Assembly (NCBI GenBank): GCA_003550305.1
Contig: QKYT01000362.1
Coordinates: 8,644-72,643 of the forward strand
From: Glomus cerebriforme
Lineage: Eukaryota; Glomeromycota; Glomeromycetes; Glomerales; Glomeraceae
Direction of reading: 5' to 3'
Length of the DNA stretch: 64,000 nt
How positions within the stretch are numbered: the first letter of the stretch is position 1; each line of letters begins with the position of its first letter. The notes below the pieces were generated by a model. It had not been told where the DNA came from and did no database searches. It was given only the letters and a program-made list of their open reading frames with translations. A program made the position numbers and the translations under genes. Positions 51,492-64,000 of this stretch are shown here, one piece after another.

Positions 51492-52891
51492 AAAATAAAA
51501 TAAGGTATGAATGGTCATTTTCCAGTTCACGATCTTATGCTACGACCACATTAATTAATTTTACTTTTAATATAGATACATATGACTATACAGTTGCTCA
51601 TCAATTATCAAATTTCTTTATATTTCACTTTTCATAATATGAATTCTTTGTGACTGATATATTTTATACGATAAATATATTATATAACAAAATATTAAAG
51701 AAGAAAATGTATTAATCTTCAAATAAAATTGATTGAAATTGTGAATTGCACATAACAGCATATTATCTATTTATTAAGTTGTATCCCATTATAAAGAATA
51801 CCGCGTTGTCAATTTTTAAAATGAAAATTTTCTTTTCGCAATAGCTCTACACAAAATATTCTATCTCTATCAAATGATATTTATTGCTTCCAATATGTGA
51901 AATAAATTTTTCATTGAAAAGGGAGCTAGAATTGTAATACTACAATGAGATTTTTTTTTAAATTATGTTGCAATTGTTAGATTATTACTAAACCATCGTC
52001 GAAAATAAATAACGGGACAAATTAAAGATTGGCGGCTGAATATCATTAAAATGGGGGATTGATATTGCTGCATACAAAAAAAAAATGAATTTACGCCGAT
52101 AAATAAAAAAAAAATTCTACTCCCTAGGCAGATTGGAATTATAAAACTATATGAAAGCAAACCAAAATGACAAAAAAAAATCAACAATTTTTAATCCGTG
52201 CTTAAATTGTTTAAAATATTTTTTATGAATCTAAACACATAGGTTAATAAAAATCCGTATATGGGATATATATATTTTTTTATTTTCGCTTAATAAAAAA
52301 AATTGGATTGTCTTACATTTTTACGAAAAAAAAGATGAGAGAATAACGAGACAATCCTGATTGTATAGAATACAAAAATAAATAAATTATAGAAATCTAA
52401 ATCAATAGTGTAATTTTCAACTCATAATTTAATATATTCGATTGGTGTTTAACGCCGCCTAGAAATATGCATTATAATCTATCGATCAACTAAATGAAAG
52501 GATTTGAGAAAGTTTCGTAAATTTGCTATATTTTAAGTGATTTTATTTTTAATCTCGTTATAATTTTATATTTGTAGTTTGATAAACGCACCAATCCTAA
52601 TAATATTGAATGGACATCGGTCTTAGACCGAATTTAATTTTCCGATTTGTGTAATATAAAACCTGTGTTCATGTGTTACACATTTACCAGTGGCTAAAAA
52701 TTTGCCGATCATTGGTTATAAGTTAAACTAGAAAAATCACATTTCCATTTACCAGAAATTGTGTATTTGGAATTCGAATTCTTTTTAGCGATCAAATTTA
52801 TTATAGAAAAAAAAATATATTTAAACAATTTTCTTAAACAAAAAAAAAACCAATTTTTTAGGATAAAATATAATTAGTAACGTTATTAATT
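51492..52891. other. AT-rich intergenic stretch
   Basis: No gene seen. A short inverted pair GGATTGTCT/AGACAATCC lies at about 52304 and 52349. Confidence 0.5.
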
Positions 52892-54350
52892 ATGGATCAA
52901 TTATTGGACAATACACCTTCTGGTCAATTGGTACTGGCCATAGTTAAACCAAAACGCAGAAGAAAAATATATAAGTATCGTGAACCAAAGAAATATAAGA
53001 AATGTAATGAATGTAATAAAAAAAGAAAATATTCAGACGAAAGTAATCAAATTTGTCACTTTTGTTATAAAACAAAGCTGTTATATAAACAAAACCAAAG
53101 CGGAAACAAAATTATTGATGATTTTATTAGATATACACAAATTAATCTTGTTGGTGGAGGAGGAAAAATGGAGGTTGTTCCGTATGATGAATTCATAAAT
53201 GTAGAATTTATTGCTGAAGGCGGATTTAGCAAAATTTATAAAGCTATTTGGATTGATGGTCCAATTTCCTTAGGGAGCGATAAAAATTATTATCGTCATC
53301 CTAATCATCAAGTTGTTCTCAAAAAACTTAATAATTCTAAAAACATCACATCTAAGGAGCTGAATGAGGTCAGTATTTAAAATATTAATATTCTATATTA
53401 GTTTAATAAATCTTAAATTAATAAACTTACTTTATTTTTAGCTTAAGATATTTTATGAATTTTCTTCGAAATGGAAAGATGATGAGATTCCTTTTAATCG
53501 AATTAGTGAATATTTCGGAATTACTCAAGATCCTAATTCTCATGATATTATAATTATTATGGAATATTATGAAATAGGTGATTTGGCACATTTTATAACT
53601 AAAGATTTTTATAATTTTAGTTGGAATGATAAGCTGGACAGCTTATGTATGATAATATTGGGACTTATTAATATACATGATGTAAATATATTTCATAGAG
53701 ATTTTCATAGTGGAAATATCTTCTTTGATAATGATTGTATTAATCCATATATAGGTGATTTGGGTATAAGTAAATCTGCAATTGAATCTACAAATGATAA
53801 TAATGAGAATTATGGAATTATTCCTTATATGGCTCCTGAGATTTTTCAGGGACAAAAATATACAAAAGCTTCAGATATATATAGTTTTGGAATGATTATG
53901 TGGGAGTTTATGACAGGTAGAAGACCTTTTTGGAATCGAGACCATGATACCGATCTGATTATTGAAATATGTGATGGTTTACGACCACCAATTGTTACAA
54001 ATGCACCTAAAGGTTATATTAAATTGATGAAAGAATGTTGGCATTCTGATCCAATGAAAAGACCCACTGCCGTTGATATAAATACCAAGTTTGCTCAAAT
54101 GGAACCTAAGGAAAAGAAAAATCCAACTAAAATTATACCATCATCAGATATTGGACCTGTTCCAATAAATCATCCAGGTGCCATTTATAAGAGTAGACCT
54201 TTAAGTGATATGATTCAATCTGTAATATCTTCAAGATACTCAAGAAGTCAATCTATTAATTTAGAAACTGGTAAAATTATCTTGTTACATAATATTAAAA
54301 CCTTTATCCATAATGATTACATTATTTTACAATTATTTAGATCCAATTAA
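52892..54350 (+). CDS. Protein kinase of the tyrosine-kinase-like (TKL) group with an N-terminal Cys cluster
   Basis: Exon 1 (52892-53368) and exon 2 (53442-54350) are separated by a 73-bp intron in phase 0, giving 461 residues. C38, C41, C55 and C58 form a zinc-finger-like cluster. The kinase domain follows: Gly-rich loop IAEGGFSKIYKAIW (107-120), catalytic Lys 144/145 (VVLKKL), aC Glu in SKELNELKIF, HRD (244-246) with N251, DLG (265-267) in place of DFG, and APE (290-292). SFGMIMWEFMTGRRPF and the P-M-K-R-P motif are typical of TKL kinases. The family is greatly expanded in AM fungi. All catalytic residues are present, so it should be active on Ser/Thr or Tyr. A second 5' splice site (about 54271, GTAAAA) could give another C-terminus joined to 54405-54629. 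Confidence 0.85.
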
Positions 54351-54404
54351 TTATTATCCGAAAAATAACATATCTACTGATGGTAATTAATTATTTAATA
54401 CTTA

Positions 54405-54629
54405 GTGGCTTTTATGTTTGTAGTTTTGTTATTAATGTTATTTTTTTTAAAAAAAGATAAAGAAAAGGTTGAAGATAATTTAGATAATTTAATTGAAGAC
54501 AATAATGATAATGGTATGGTGAAAATTGAATTTTATTTAAAGAATAAGCATTACATATTAATTAAAATATTTTTAGGTCAAAATATTAAAAGAAAAAAAT
54601 CATCTGAAAATGAAAATAATGGTAAATAA
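54405..54629 (+). CDS. Short ORF with a hydrophobic start, possible alternative last exon
   Basis: Preceded by a good 3' splice site (TTAATACTTAG at 54394-54404). It encodes a membrane-like stretch (AFMFVVLLLMLFFL) and a charged tail. It may be an alternative last exon of the kinase gene or unrelated. Low confidence. Confidence 0.25.
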   Translation: MAFMFVVLLLMLFFLKKDKEKVEDNLDNLIEDNNDNGMVKIEFYLKNKHYILIKIFLGQNIKRKKSSENENNGK

Positions 54630-57600
54630 ATCATTACATTTTAAATAAATTATTTGCTTTTGCTTTTTATAATTTAATTTAAATATTTATGTTTCTTTAG
54701 ATTATATTACAAAAGAAATTGATTTTGAATTAGATATTAATTTGAGTTTTGACCATCTTTAAATAATAATGGTAAATATTATAAATAATTAATTCTTTTT
54801 TTTTTTTTATTATATTCTAACTTAAGGAGTTTGATATTGATATTTACATCATAGATTCTTGCTTTTTGAAGGTTATTTTACTCATTGTTAAGGCCGTTTC
54901 AATTTAGTTGTTTGTTTTTTCATCTTTATTGTTTAATTAAAATAAACCGTGATTGCCATATTTTTGTCCAATATTTCAATTTTTTTTTTTAATTACCAAA
55001 ATCCTTTTTTATGTTCCTTTATACTACACCTTTACTGATCTTTGAAAAATAGTAACAAATAATTCTTTAGATCAGATTAGAAGGTTTAAAAATCAATCAT
55101 ATAAAGTAAAATGACGCACAATTGTTTAGTAAGTTTTCGCATTATAATCAAATTAAATATTTTATAATGGAATAAGAGCTTTTTTTGGACACATTTATTT
55201 TATTTTTATTACCATGTCATGCAAATAATGAGCGATATGTTAAATATAAGTGAAATCTCCAATTTAATCTTTTAACATCATGAAAGAGGAAATTATCCTA
55301 TAATGTATTTATTTTCAATAGAATAAATGTGAGTGTAAAGAAAAAATCATTCGACCTATTCAAATAATCCTTAGTCTAAAAATTTTGTTCCTAGAAATTC
55401 GATGAATAATCCAAACTATTTATAATGTCATTTAGTCATAAAGCATTATAATACTGTATGACATTATAAATACGTTGTGTTTATTTTTTTTTATATCAAA
55501 ATTTCTCAAAAGCAAACGTAAAATCTTATTATTTATGATATTATCTATCAACCTATTTAGGAAAATAAATGGTTTCTATAAAGCTTTTAAACCCACATAA
55601 AATACATATATTTTGTATTAATTTACATTTAATATTAAATTTATTAAAAGTATTTTCTTGTAAGAAACCTTTAATTTCTTTATCTTGACTGTTCTATGAT
55701 TTTTTAATTTCCTACTGTACAATGGTGTGCGAAAAATTACTTGTTGATTTAACACACAGTTGTTGAATGGTAACTTCTTGACTTTTTGGAGCAGTATAAT
55801 AAAATGGTTTCTTATTACGAATATATAACTACCTCCTGATAGTGTATTACGCCAATTATACTTGTATTAATTGTGAAGAAACGTTCCTATGGAACTGATG
55901 GTTAATGATTTAGAATTATCTCTTTAAAATCCTGGGTTAATGATTCCTTTTACTTTTAAGTAGTGGATATAATTTTTTTATTTCATATAATATTTTTCTT
56001 CGATTCGTAAACTACGTGTAATTGTTAATATTTCTAAGATGAGAAATTTTTAATATCCCTCTTGAGCTTAAACGTCTTGAACCTCTAAAGTCTTTGTTTT
56101 TACATGATATTATATATTTTCATTAATTAATATATGAGATCCGCGATCTTCAAAGACTAACTCTTTACATACATCTGTAATTAAATATACAGGAGACTAA
56201 GTCATCGATTGCGAACTAATATGTCAACTAACCTGTAAGTATCATGGGAGACTAGCTAAGTTATCATATGTGAGCTGATATTTTAATAATGAGGAAAAAT
56301 CAAAGGAAAAAATAATTTTATTAATTAACAAAAAATGAGAAAACAAAATTTATAAAGTAGGAAAAGTAGGCGTAATGATCATATTAGACCTTTTAAATAG
56401 TAAAGATAAAAGGTATCTAAGGATTGTGCAAATATACAATCTGTGTGACAACAAAAAGCAACAATCGAAATTAGGAATGAAGAATTGATGAAGACTAAGT
56501 GATGAGGGATTTCAACAAGCATCAAGATAAATACATAAATACATAAAAAAAATGGAAAGAATAAATTAAAGAAAAAAAGTATATAAACAAAGAAATGTAT
56601 ACTGGCAGAAAAAAAGAAAAATGTCAGGAATTATTTACTAAATTAAAAAAATGAAAGCAATAATAATAGGCCTGGAAAACTGAAACAATATTGCAGATTT
56701 CTAATAGAAAAGTTAGTAAATTAACGATTTATTAAGATAGAATAGATTAGACTATTAGAGACATTTAATTAAATTTGTAATCAAATGAATGACTAATAAA
56801 GCATTTATTTATTGTATTTTATAAAATAACTTTATAAAAAAAAATGAAAAAATGAATCTTGTTGATGTTTATTTGTGTTCTCCGAGGCTTGAACCGTTAC
56901 CCATCAATCGTATATCATTGGGTCATGATAACTTGTTGAAGACCGTTGGAATTTTACTATCACAGATTTTGGGCGATGAGAGTATAGTATAGAAACTTCA
57001 TGTATCACCGGAATTTTGTAATTATTTTTGCGTGAACTTACGCTATTCTTGCAATAGATCGAAATGAAGATATTTTAATGTGTTGCGACAATAACATAAG
57101 TCATATAATGTTGTGATATGATACACAACTTATGTAGCTATTCTTAGCCATAATGCATGGAAAATTAATTATTGATCTTCGTAAATAAAATAAGCTGTAA
57201 GAAATTGACACAGAGGTCTTTTTATTTTATTTTTGTTTTTTTTTTTTTTTGATATATTATTTAAAATTTATTTTAAAGGACCATAAAATTAATTATTTTC
57301 TTAAAAGGATTGTTTCAATTCTTTTGATAATATGTTAGTATAATCATATATAACCAATTAACCATTACGAATTAAAATTAGAAAATTGTTTACCTAATTA
57401 TTTTTTTTTTATTTTTATTTATTTATTTTTTTTTTGAGACACAAATCATTGTAATAAACTTTGTTGTATGACTTGCATTCATTAATTTCATTCGCTTATA
57501 ATCAAATTAAATAATTATACTTAAACTTTCACATTAAATTAGCAATTGACCATTATTATGATCAAATAACAACATCAAAAAACAGTCAAAAAGATTTACT

Positions 57601-58724
57601 AATTTATTTAAATTTCCATTATTGTTTCATTTTTCCAATATTTAATTAGATATAAACGAAGCGATTGAATGTTGTAATTTAGCTAATTTATTGAGAATAT
57701 TGTTAATACATAAAAATATTTCTTCAGAAATTCCTTTAACAACAATGGTGAGTAATATATGTTGTTATAAATTTTACCGTCTTGATCCATAACGATTTAG
57801 GAAATTCAAAGGGCTTCGATTAATTTGTGAAACATTAATGATTTTATGATAATATCATCGTATTTCAAAAACTTACCATTATTGAAAGTTTATTAGAACC
57901 TGAAAATGATCTTGCGATTGAATTACTGCAGCTCAGAATGGAATTTATTCAGGTCTATTGGTGTATAACTGACATTGATAATGTATACGATCAGTACTAA
58001 GAAATGAAATATTACATTTATTATGCATGAATATGAAACTGTTCGAATCTAACATTATCAATTTGAGATATTGGATTGATATAGTAGACATTGAGAATGG
58101 ATTAAGATTTATGAAATGAAAATGTTTAATATTTTAAAGAGGCGCAAATACATATCAGATATGATGACTATGCAGTGGCTGTGCAGTTGTATTATCATTT
58201 TGGCAATTGTCGCTTCATAGATTTACTTTGGATCTGGGTAGATTGATTATAAAAAATTGTAAATGATTTTTCTTGTACTAGTTAAATTTTTGCTCCAGAC
58301 TTACTGAAATTTCTTCAATAAAAACAGACTCCGAAAGGATTAATCAATGTAAAAATAAATTTTATTTTTTAGTAGAGTTGAATAGTTATGACTTATGACA
58401 GTTAATATGATGAAATACAGGTATCATTAATTAAAATAGTAATATTATAATACTGTACAGTATATGAGTAAAAAATCACGTAATAAATCATTATTAATTT
58501 TGCATAATCCAAATATAGAAATATGCATGATACGACTCATTATGCTTAACATTATTAATTTTGACTCTTTTATATTCTTATTATTAAACATATAAATACT
58601 ACCTTTTTTTCAATAATTTCGGGTTAATTTACATATAGTATCTTTAATTATATTATTATCACAATTTTATTTCTCTCTTTATAATTCTTTTTAAATAAAA
58701 TTACACCATCTACCTTCTAAACTC
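54630..58724. other. Long AT-rich gene-poor stretch
   Basis: No intact gene. At 56880-56950 a minus-strand tRNA-like piece with a B-box-like GGTTCAAGCCT may be a SINE remnant. Near 57645-57740 a short reading (DINEAIECCNLANLL) followed by stop-broken frames to about 58250 looks like an old decayed gene. Part of the repeat at 58725 is also weakly visible at 56290-56830 (for example GTATACTGGC). Confidence 0.4.
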
Positions 58725-59950
58725 TCCTTTATCTTCCTTATACTGTATATGAGAACTTTCTCGTATCAGGCAAGGAAAGCCGGTCAGATAGTTGAGTATC
58801 TCCTAACTGGCTGGTTGGTTTAGATTAGAATTTCCTCTTTATTTCCTTATATTTATATTTATGAAACAGCATTAAAGATTAAAGAGATCATCATGATGGG
58901 AAGATTTTACAACGTGAAAGAAAAAGAAGAAATACTACTTTGTGATAAAATTAGAAATACGTAACAACTTTAAGGAGATAATCAACCCATTTCGGCATGC
59001 ATATTGGATTGTGAAATATTAGCTTTATTTAAGATGGAAAAAGAAGATATACAAAGACGGATAAAGAAATAACAATAAAGAAATATGATTCAAATATAAT
59101 GGAGAAAATGTTGAAATAAAAAAAGTGGAAATGAAAGAAAAAAACAAATGACAAGTTACAAAAATAAAAAGCAAAAGAGATGTTCTAAAAGAAGACTCTG
59201 GTGACTAAAAGGATAAGAAGAGAAATACAAATTATTGGATTTCAAAAGAATAATAAAAGAAATGAGTGGCTAATAATAACAGATAAGAAAGAAATCAAAG
59301 AACATTTTCAAGAATGATAAGACAAGAATCAAAAAAGGAACAAAATGGGACGAACAAATTGAAGAAAATATGTATATAAAGAAACTTAGAAAAAGTTGCC
59401 AGTCTCTTAATATTTTCATTTTATATGACTCCTTTTTGAAATGCTGGTAAAATTGCTTTGATTGGTATCTATTATCGATAACGCGTCATGTCCTATCATT
59501 TATCTTCATTAATGACGCATTATTAATGATTTACTAACTTGGAAAAAAGGTTGGAATAAAAGATGTAATGAGAAAGCAGAAATAGAAAGAAATAATGATA
59601 TAAAAAACAGAATTAAGTATAAAACAACAAAAGAAAACATTTAAGAGTAATAGTAATAAAATAGAAAGGGTAATGAAGGAATACAAAAAAAATATAACAA
59701 AATGATAGTAGCAATATTAGCTATTAGATTTTCTCATTTTTTTTTAATTCATTAAATGTATTTTTTATTATTATTTAGATTAAATAAAATTTACTCGAAT
59801 TATGTTTTTAAATAAATATAAAATATTACAAAGAAGGTTTTTTTTTTGATTTTTAAATTTAAGCATTTCGGCCGGATAATTTAAAAGATAATTTGTACTA
59901 CTCTATAGTTAATTAAATTAACCGGCCAGTCTTTTGGAGAAATTTTCTAA
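58725..59950 (+). repeat. Duplicated repeat, copy A
   Basis: Shares many long segments in the same order with 60825-61830: TATACTGTATATGAG, ATCAGGCAAGGAAAG, TGGTTTAGATTAGAATT, CAACCCATTTC(G/A)GCATGC, GGAATAAAAGATGTAAT and TTCG(G/A)CCGGATAAT. No coding frame. A moderately old non-coding repeat family. Confidence 0.7.
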
Positions 59951-60824
59951 TCAAAATCAATTACTATCAATTTTATAGTATCATTTATTTAAAACCAAAG
60001 GTATTCAGATATATCGATATACACTAGATATACTATAATTCATTAAAAACTTTGATTTTTAATTCTATACATATTAATTATAATAGTTATTTTTTATTTT
60101 ACTTAAAATATTTCAAAATTTACAAGAATTGAGGTTTATTAAATGTATTTATATATCTACTTGGAGAATGGATAAAATTGACTATGAAAAGAGAAATTAT
60201 TATGAGGAAGATTTATGGTTACCTAATCTTAAATTTCTTTAAGTAGATTATCTGATGAATATAAAGAAGATTCTGATAAATTATATTCCATTTTACTTGG
60301 ATGTTCTCTTTAATAGATGAGATTTAATTAAACTATTCTTTAACTCAGTTTGTAACATATCTTTTGCTATAATTTATCTGAAAGATCATATGTTTCATGT
60401 GATAAAAACAACCATTTAAATTATCATTAAAAAAATCCAAAATTTGTGAAAAGATTCAGATTACCAACTTATTTATATCCTTTCTTATCCAGAATACACT
60501 TTATAATATTGATTACACATCAGTCATATTTCACTTTATGAATCCTACTTGATATTTTATGTGATACGATAGCAGATAGCAGAATAGATTTAATCTAAGT
60601 GAAATTAAATTACGAATACTTCATGCTATGTAAAAATCTAATTAGTTGTCATGACACATCCTTTGTAAATTTTACAAAAATACATCTATAAATATTTAGT
60701 CTCTAAATTTAAAAACTAGATTCACTGGATTCTCCCTTTAAACTTTTAAACTTCTCTCTCTCTATAATTTTTATCTTTTCTCTCTACCCTTTTTACCTTT
60801 AAATTCTTTCTGACTTTCTTGTAC
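59951..60824. other. AT-rich intergenic stretch
   Basis: No gene or clear repeat seen; several poly-T/A runs. Confidence 0.4.
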
Positions 60825-61830
60825 TGTATATGTCTCTTCTCTTCCTTATACTGTATATGAGGTCTTCTTCATATCAGGCAAGGAAAGACTGGTCAGATAG
60901 TCGAATATCTCCTATCTGGCCAGTTTGGTTTAGATTAGAATTCCCTTTTTCATTTTCTTGTATTTATGCTTATAAAGCAATGTTAAAGACTAATGAGATC
61001 AGTGATGAGGAGATATCAACAAACAGCAAAAAGATAAAAGAAAAAAGATGATATACTACTTCAAAATAAAATAAAAAATATGCAACAACTTTAAAAAAGA
61101 AGTATTCAAGATAATTAACCCATTTCAGCATGCTGAAACTTAAAAATCAAAACCTTAAAAACAGGGTGAAGATATAATACAACAAAGAAATAAAAGAGAT
61201 GAGTTCAAGATAACAGAGAAGACGCGAAAAGTGAAAGATAGAATAAAAGAAATGGAAGAAAAGATAAACAAGTTAAAAGAAATATTAAGCAAAGAAAATA
61301 TTTGCCATCTGGTGAATGATTAAAAGGGCAACAAGAAATATAACAAATTGTTGGACTTTAAAAGAATAATAAAAGAAACAGGTCACCAATAATAACAGAT
61401 AAAGTAGAAATCAAAGAACATTTTCAAAGATGAAGACAAAGTAAGATTAAAAGAACAATTTGAAGAAAAATGAATATAGTCAAAGAAAGGTATACTGGCT
61501 TAGAAATAAGATGCTGGTCACTTAATTGTGGAAAAAAGTTGGGAATAAAAGATGTAATAAGGTAGTAGGAATAGAAAGGATATAAAAATAAAATATATTA
61601 ATAAAATCAACAAAAACAAACAACAATAATAGAAATAAAATAGAAAGGATGGAGTAGTAATATTAGATTACTTATTTTTTAGTAATTTTATTTATTAAAT
61701 GTATCAAATAATATTTTTTTTTTTTAATAAATAAAATAATTTTTTAAATTTTGTGAATTGTTTCGACCGGATAATCTAATGTAATGGGTAACTACTACTC
61801 TATTCATTTTCTAATCACCAAAACTGGACG
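60825..61830 (+). repeat. Duplicated repeat, copy B
   Basis: Second copy of the unit at 58725-59950, about 2.1 kb downstream in the same orientation. It is shorter because of several deletions. Its start repeats TACTGTATATG twice. Confidence 0.7.
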
Positions 61831-62723
61831 ATTTATTTTACTTTTATTTTCTTTATTTGAATAAATAAATTATCACCATATCACGTGATAATGTAATACT
61901 CTATTTGATAATAAAGTGTAATAGATTAATATTAAAATATTGTATTTAAGAAGCGTGTTTTACAAAATGAGTTGCGCCATGCAAAATAATAAAATCATCA
62001 AATATTAAAACAATTTTTTTTTTACAATCACGAGCAATTCTTGGATGTTACGGACTTCCCAGAATAAATTCAGCATAGTTATGAACAAGATGAATGGCCA
62101 ATAATTTAATGCTCACTATAAGGACCTGCTTGACCAGTTACCTCCGTCTATAAAGAGTGATGATTTGATTCATTTTATAGAGCGATCTTTTTGCATGAGA
62201 TTTTGTATAAAGATCCTGAGTTAATTAAATAAATGCTTTATGACGATACCCAAATGTTCGTCATGTTGTGAAGTTTCCACCAAGATGGTATCAATCTACT
62301 GAATGTGAGCGCCTTTCACATTAGTATCATAATCTGTCTGCCCAACTTTATCTTTACAAATTATTTTAAAATTATTCTTGGATGATAAAATTTAGAAAAA
62401 AAAAAATTTTTATTATGGCAGTTTATTTTCAATCGCTACTGTCGTTAAATTATTTATTTTGGAAATTATTTTATTGGTTAATAGAATAAATGATAGTACA
62501 GATAATTAAAATTTTAATTAAGAATATATTGATTAAAGTTTTGAGATAAATATAATAATTCATTATTCATCATTTATATTATCTTTGCATTACCTCATGA
62601 ACACGTTTTTTTTAAAAAAAAATTTCATAATAAATGTAAAATTTAAAAACTTGTAAAATTCATAATTATTGCGTCTAAAATTCATAAAATCTTAAGACAA
62701 TTTATATATGGTATTTTTTTTAT
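61831..62723. other. AT-rich intergenic stretch
   Basis: No gene seen. It lies downstream of the 3' end of the BTB-TLD gene on the right; no clear polyadenylation signal can be singled out in so AT-rich a sequence. Confidence 0.4.
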
Positions 62724-64000
62724 TCATTTCGTTACGATTTGAAATACTTCATAATCTTCTAGTACAAATTTATCTTCAGTATCTCTTATATTTTTCTCAT
62801 AGTTATCTTTTTTGCATATATTATATTCAAAATTCATCGATGAGTTTGAATACCAAAGAACTGATAATTTGAGATCAGGACCACCAAATGAAGGACCAAA
62901 TCTATTATTATTATATAATGCTCTATCCATGTTTTTTACATGACTTAAAATTGAATTATCAATTATATTTTTATTCTTAAAAGAAAATATAAAACTATAT
63001 TTAGTTTGACCCCATCCAACAGAAGATTCCCATATTGAAGGATTATATCCACCAAGAATTTCTCCAGTTCCATTCACTTTAATAAATGTAACGGTATTAG
63101 GTTTATCATCACATAATTCATGGAATTTTTTAGGAGTAAACCCATCTCTGCTTCCTCTTAACAACAATACAAATTTATATGGTAAGTATAATTCTCTCAG
63201 ATGTGAAAATTTACTATTAATATCCACTTTATCAATCCACCTTGAAATGATTGAAATAATATTTATATTAACAATATTTGATTCAATAGTTTCATCAATA
63301 TTTTTATATCTAGGAAGCAAAATACAATTGCTTGGTTTACAATTAGGATCTAAATAAGAATTTAATAAATTTTCATAAAGTTGATGTTTTAAAAGTTTTT
63401 TGTATGGACGAACTTTTTGTACAAATTCTTCAGAAGATAAACTAAAAAATCTAATTAAAGGTAAACAATTTTGTAAAGTATTTTCCATTGATTTGAAATC
63501 GTTGTCTGTCCAAGTATCAGGATCTGGAACGAGACTTTGATTTTTTGCAAGACCCCATTTTAATATATGATCCCAAACTTCAATTTCTTTCATTTGTAAA
63601 TTATCTTTTTTAATAAGCGATACCAAGGATTTTTCAGTAAGAGAAGTAAAATCAAGTGATTTAAATATTTTTTCAGGAGATTTAGCCATAAAATCTGTAC
63701 AAAATTGTTGAAGCTCTAATAAGTTATTAGATTGAAAACTTGTTCGATGTGCAATTTCAAAATGTTGTTCAATCCATTCAGATTTATTTTCAATAAAATA
63801 TTTTTGTAAATAATCAACTAGCTCTTGAAGAAAAAGCATATCTGCAGCGACCAAGACATTAAAAATATCTAAGGTATCTTGCCCATTCAGTGAAAAAATT
63901 CCACCATAAATATACCTTTATTATAAAATTTAAAGTTAAATTCAAAACATTAAAAAGAAATTATTTAATATATGAATATGTATTATTATTTACCTTAAAA
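62724..64000 (-). CDS. BTB-BACK-TLD domain protein, 3' part (runs off the window)
   Basis: The last exon (62724-63915) and the last 7 bases of an upstream exon (63994-64000) are joined by a 78-bp GT...AG intron. The codon AGG spanning it gives ...LRYIYGGI, the end of a BTB domain. Next come the BTB end and BACK region (LVAADMLFLQELVDYLQKYF, then CLPLIRFFSLSSEEF) and a complete TLD domain (LLLRGSRDGFTPKKFHELCD, then TFIKVNGTGEILGGYNP and FGPSFGGPDLKLSV). TLD-BTB proteins with this layout are a large expanded family in Rhizophagus, proposed to work as cullin-3 adaptors or in oxidative stress. The BTB start lies beyond 64000. Frame and splice sites are intact. Confidence 0.9.

Noticed and set aside
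56870..56960. Possible tRNA gene on the minus strand
   Set aside because: A B-box-like GGTTCAAGCCT is present, but T-arm and acceptor stems do not pair. At most a SINE remnant.

Overview
The window looks like nuclear DNA of an arbuscular mycorrhizal fungus, Rhizophagus irregularis or a close relative. This rests on recognising gene families rather than on a database search: BTB-BACK-TLD proteins, tyrosine-kinase-like kinases with an N-terminal Cys cluster, F-box/LRR proteins, SAM-domain proteins, Crinkler-type ubiquitin-like headers, very AT-rich intergenic DNA and short spliceosomal introns. There are two domains of different character, joined at about 36.8 kb.

Bases 1-36813 are one giant Maverick/Polinton-like DNA element with 1.40-kb terminal inverted repeats. 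Each repeat holds a small Cys/His protein gene, a 110-bp bidirectional promoter region and the first codons of an inward-facing replication gene. The left gene is an archaeo-eukaryotic primase fused to a superfamily 3 helicase. The right gene is a family B DNA polymerase with a 3'-5' exonuclease. Near 23.8-26.3 kb, on the minus strand, lie a retroviral-type integrase running into a zinc-ribbon/VSR-like nuclease, and an A32/FtsK-like packaging ATPase. Thirty bases from the integrase start, in the divergent direction, lies a retrotransposon-like gag with a CCHC knuckle, followed by a retropepsin. No jelly-roll capsid protein or adenovirus-type protease is visible. The remaining interior (4.7-23.8 kb) is cargo: F-box/LRR, SAM, Crinkler-like, coiled-coil and zinc-binding genes of families expanded in these fungi, some with introns. 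Most large genes are broken by in-frame stops (12 of the 18 I mapped are TGA) or frameshifts, so this copy is decaying.

Bases 36814-64000 are much more AT-rich host chromosome. In order they hold: a decayed Ty3/Gypsy protease-RT-RNase H remnant (37.2-39.3 kb); a spliced coiled-coil pseudogene (40.8-44.5 kb) split by a 1.53-kb hAT-like insertion; a second hAT-like element (45.2-46.3 kb); the 3' end of a LINE (48.4-50.3 kb); an intact two-exon gene for an uncharacterised protein with two 104-residue repeats (50.7-51.5 kb); an intact two-exon protein kinase (52.9-54.35 kb); 8 kb of AT-rich DNA with a duplicated ~1-kb repeat; and the 3' part of a BTB-BACK-TLD gene running off the right edge.

Three observations stand out. 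(1) A giant DNA element pairs an NCLDV-like replication module with gag/retropepsin in place of recognisable capsid genes. (2) Both hAT-like elements contain tandem cassettes built as hairpin with a branch-point-like loop, pyrimidine tract, AG, micro-exon-sized block, GT; in the second element the AG-to-GT block is 29 nt in all six cassettes, five of which keep the GT. (3) The gag and retropepsin genes both end in A9-GTGA, where a -1 shift opens a related C-terminal tail.
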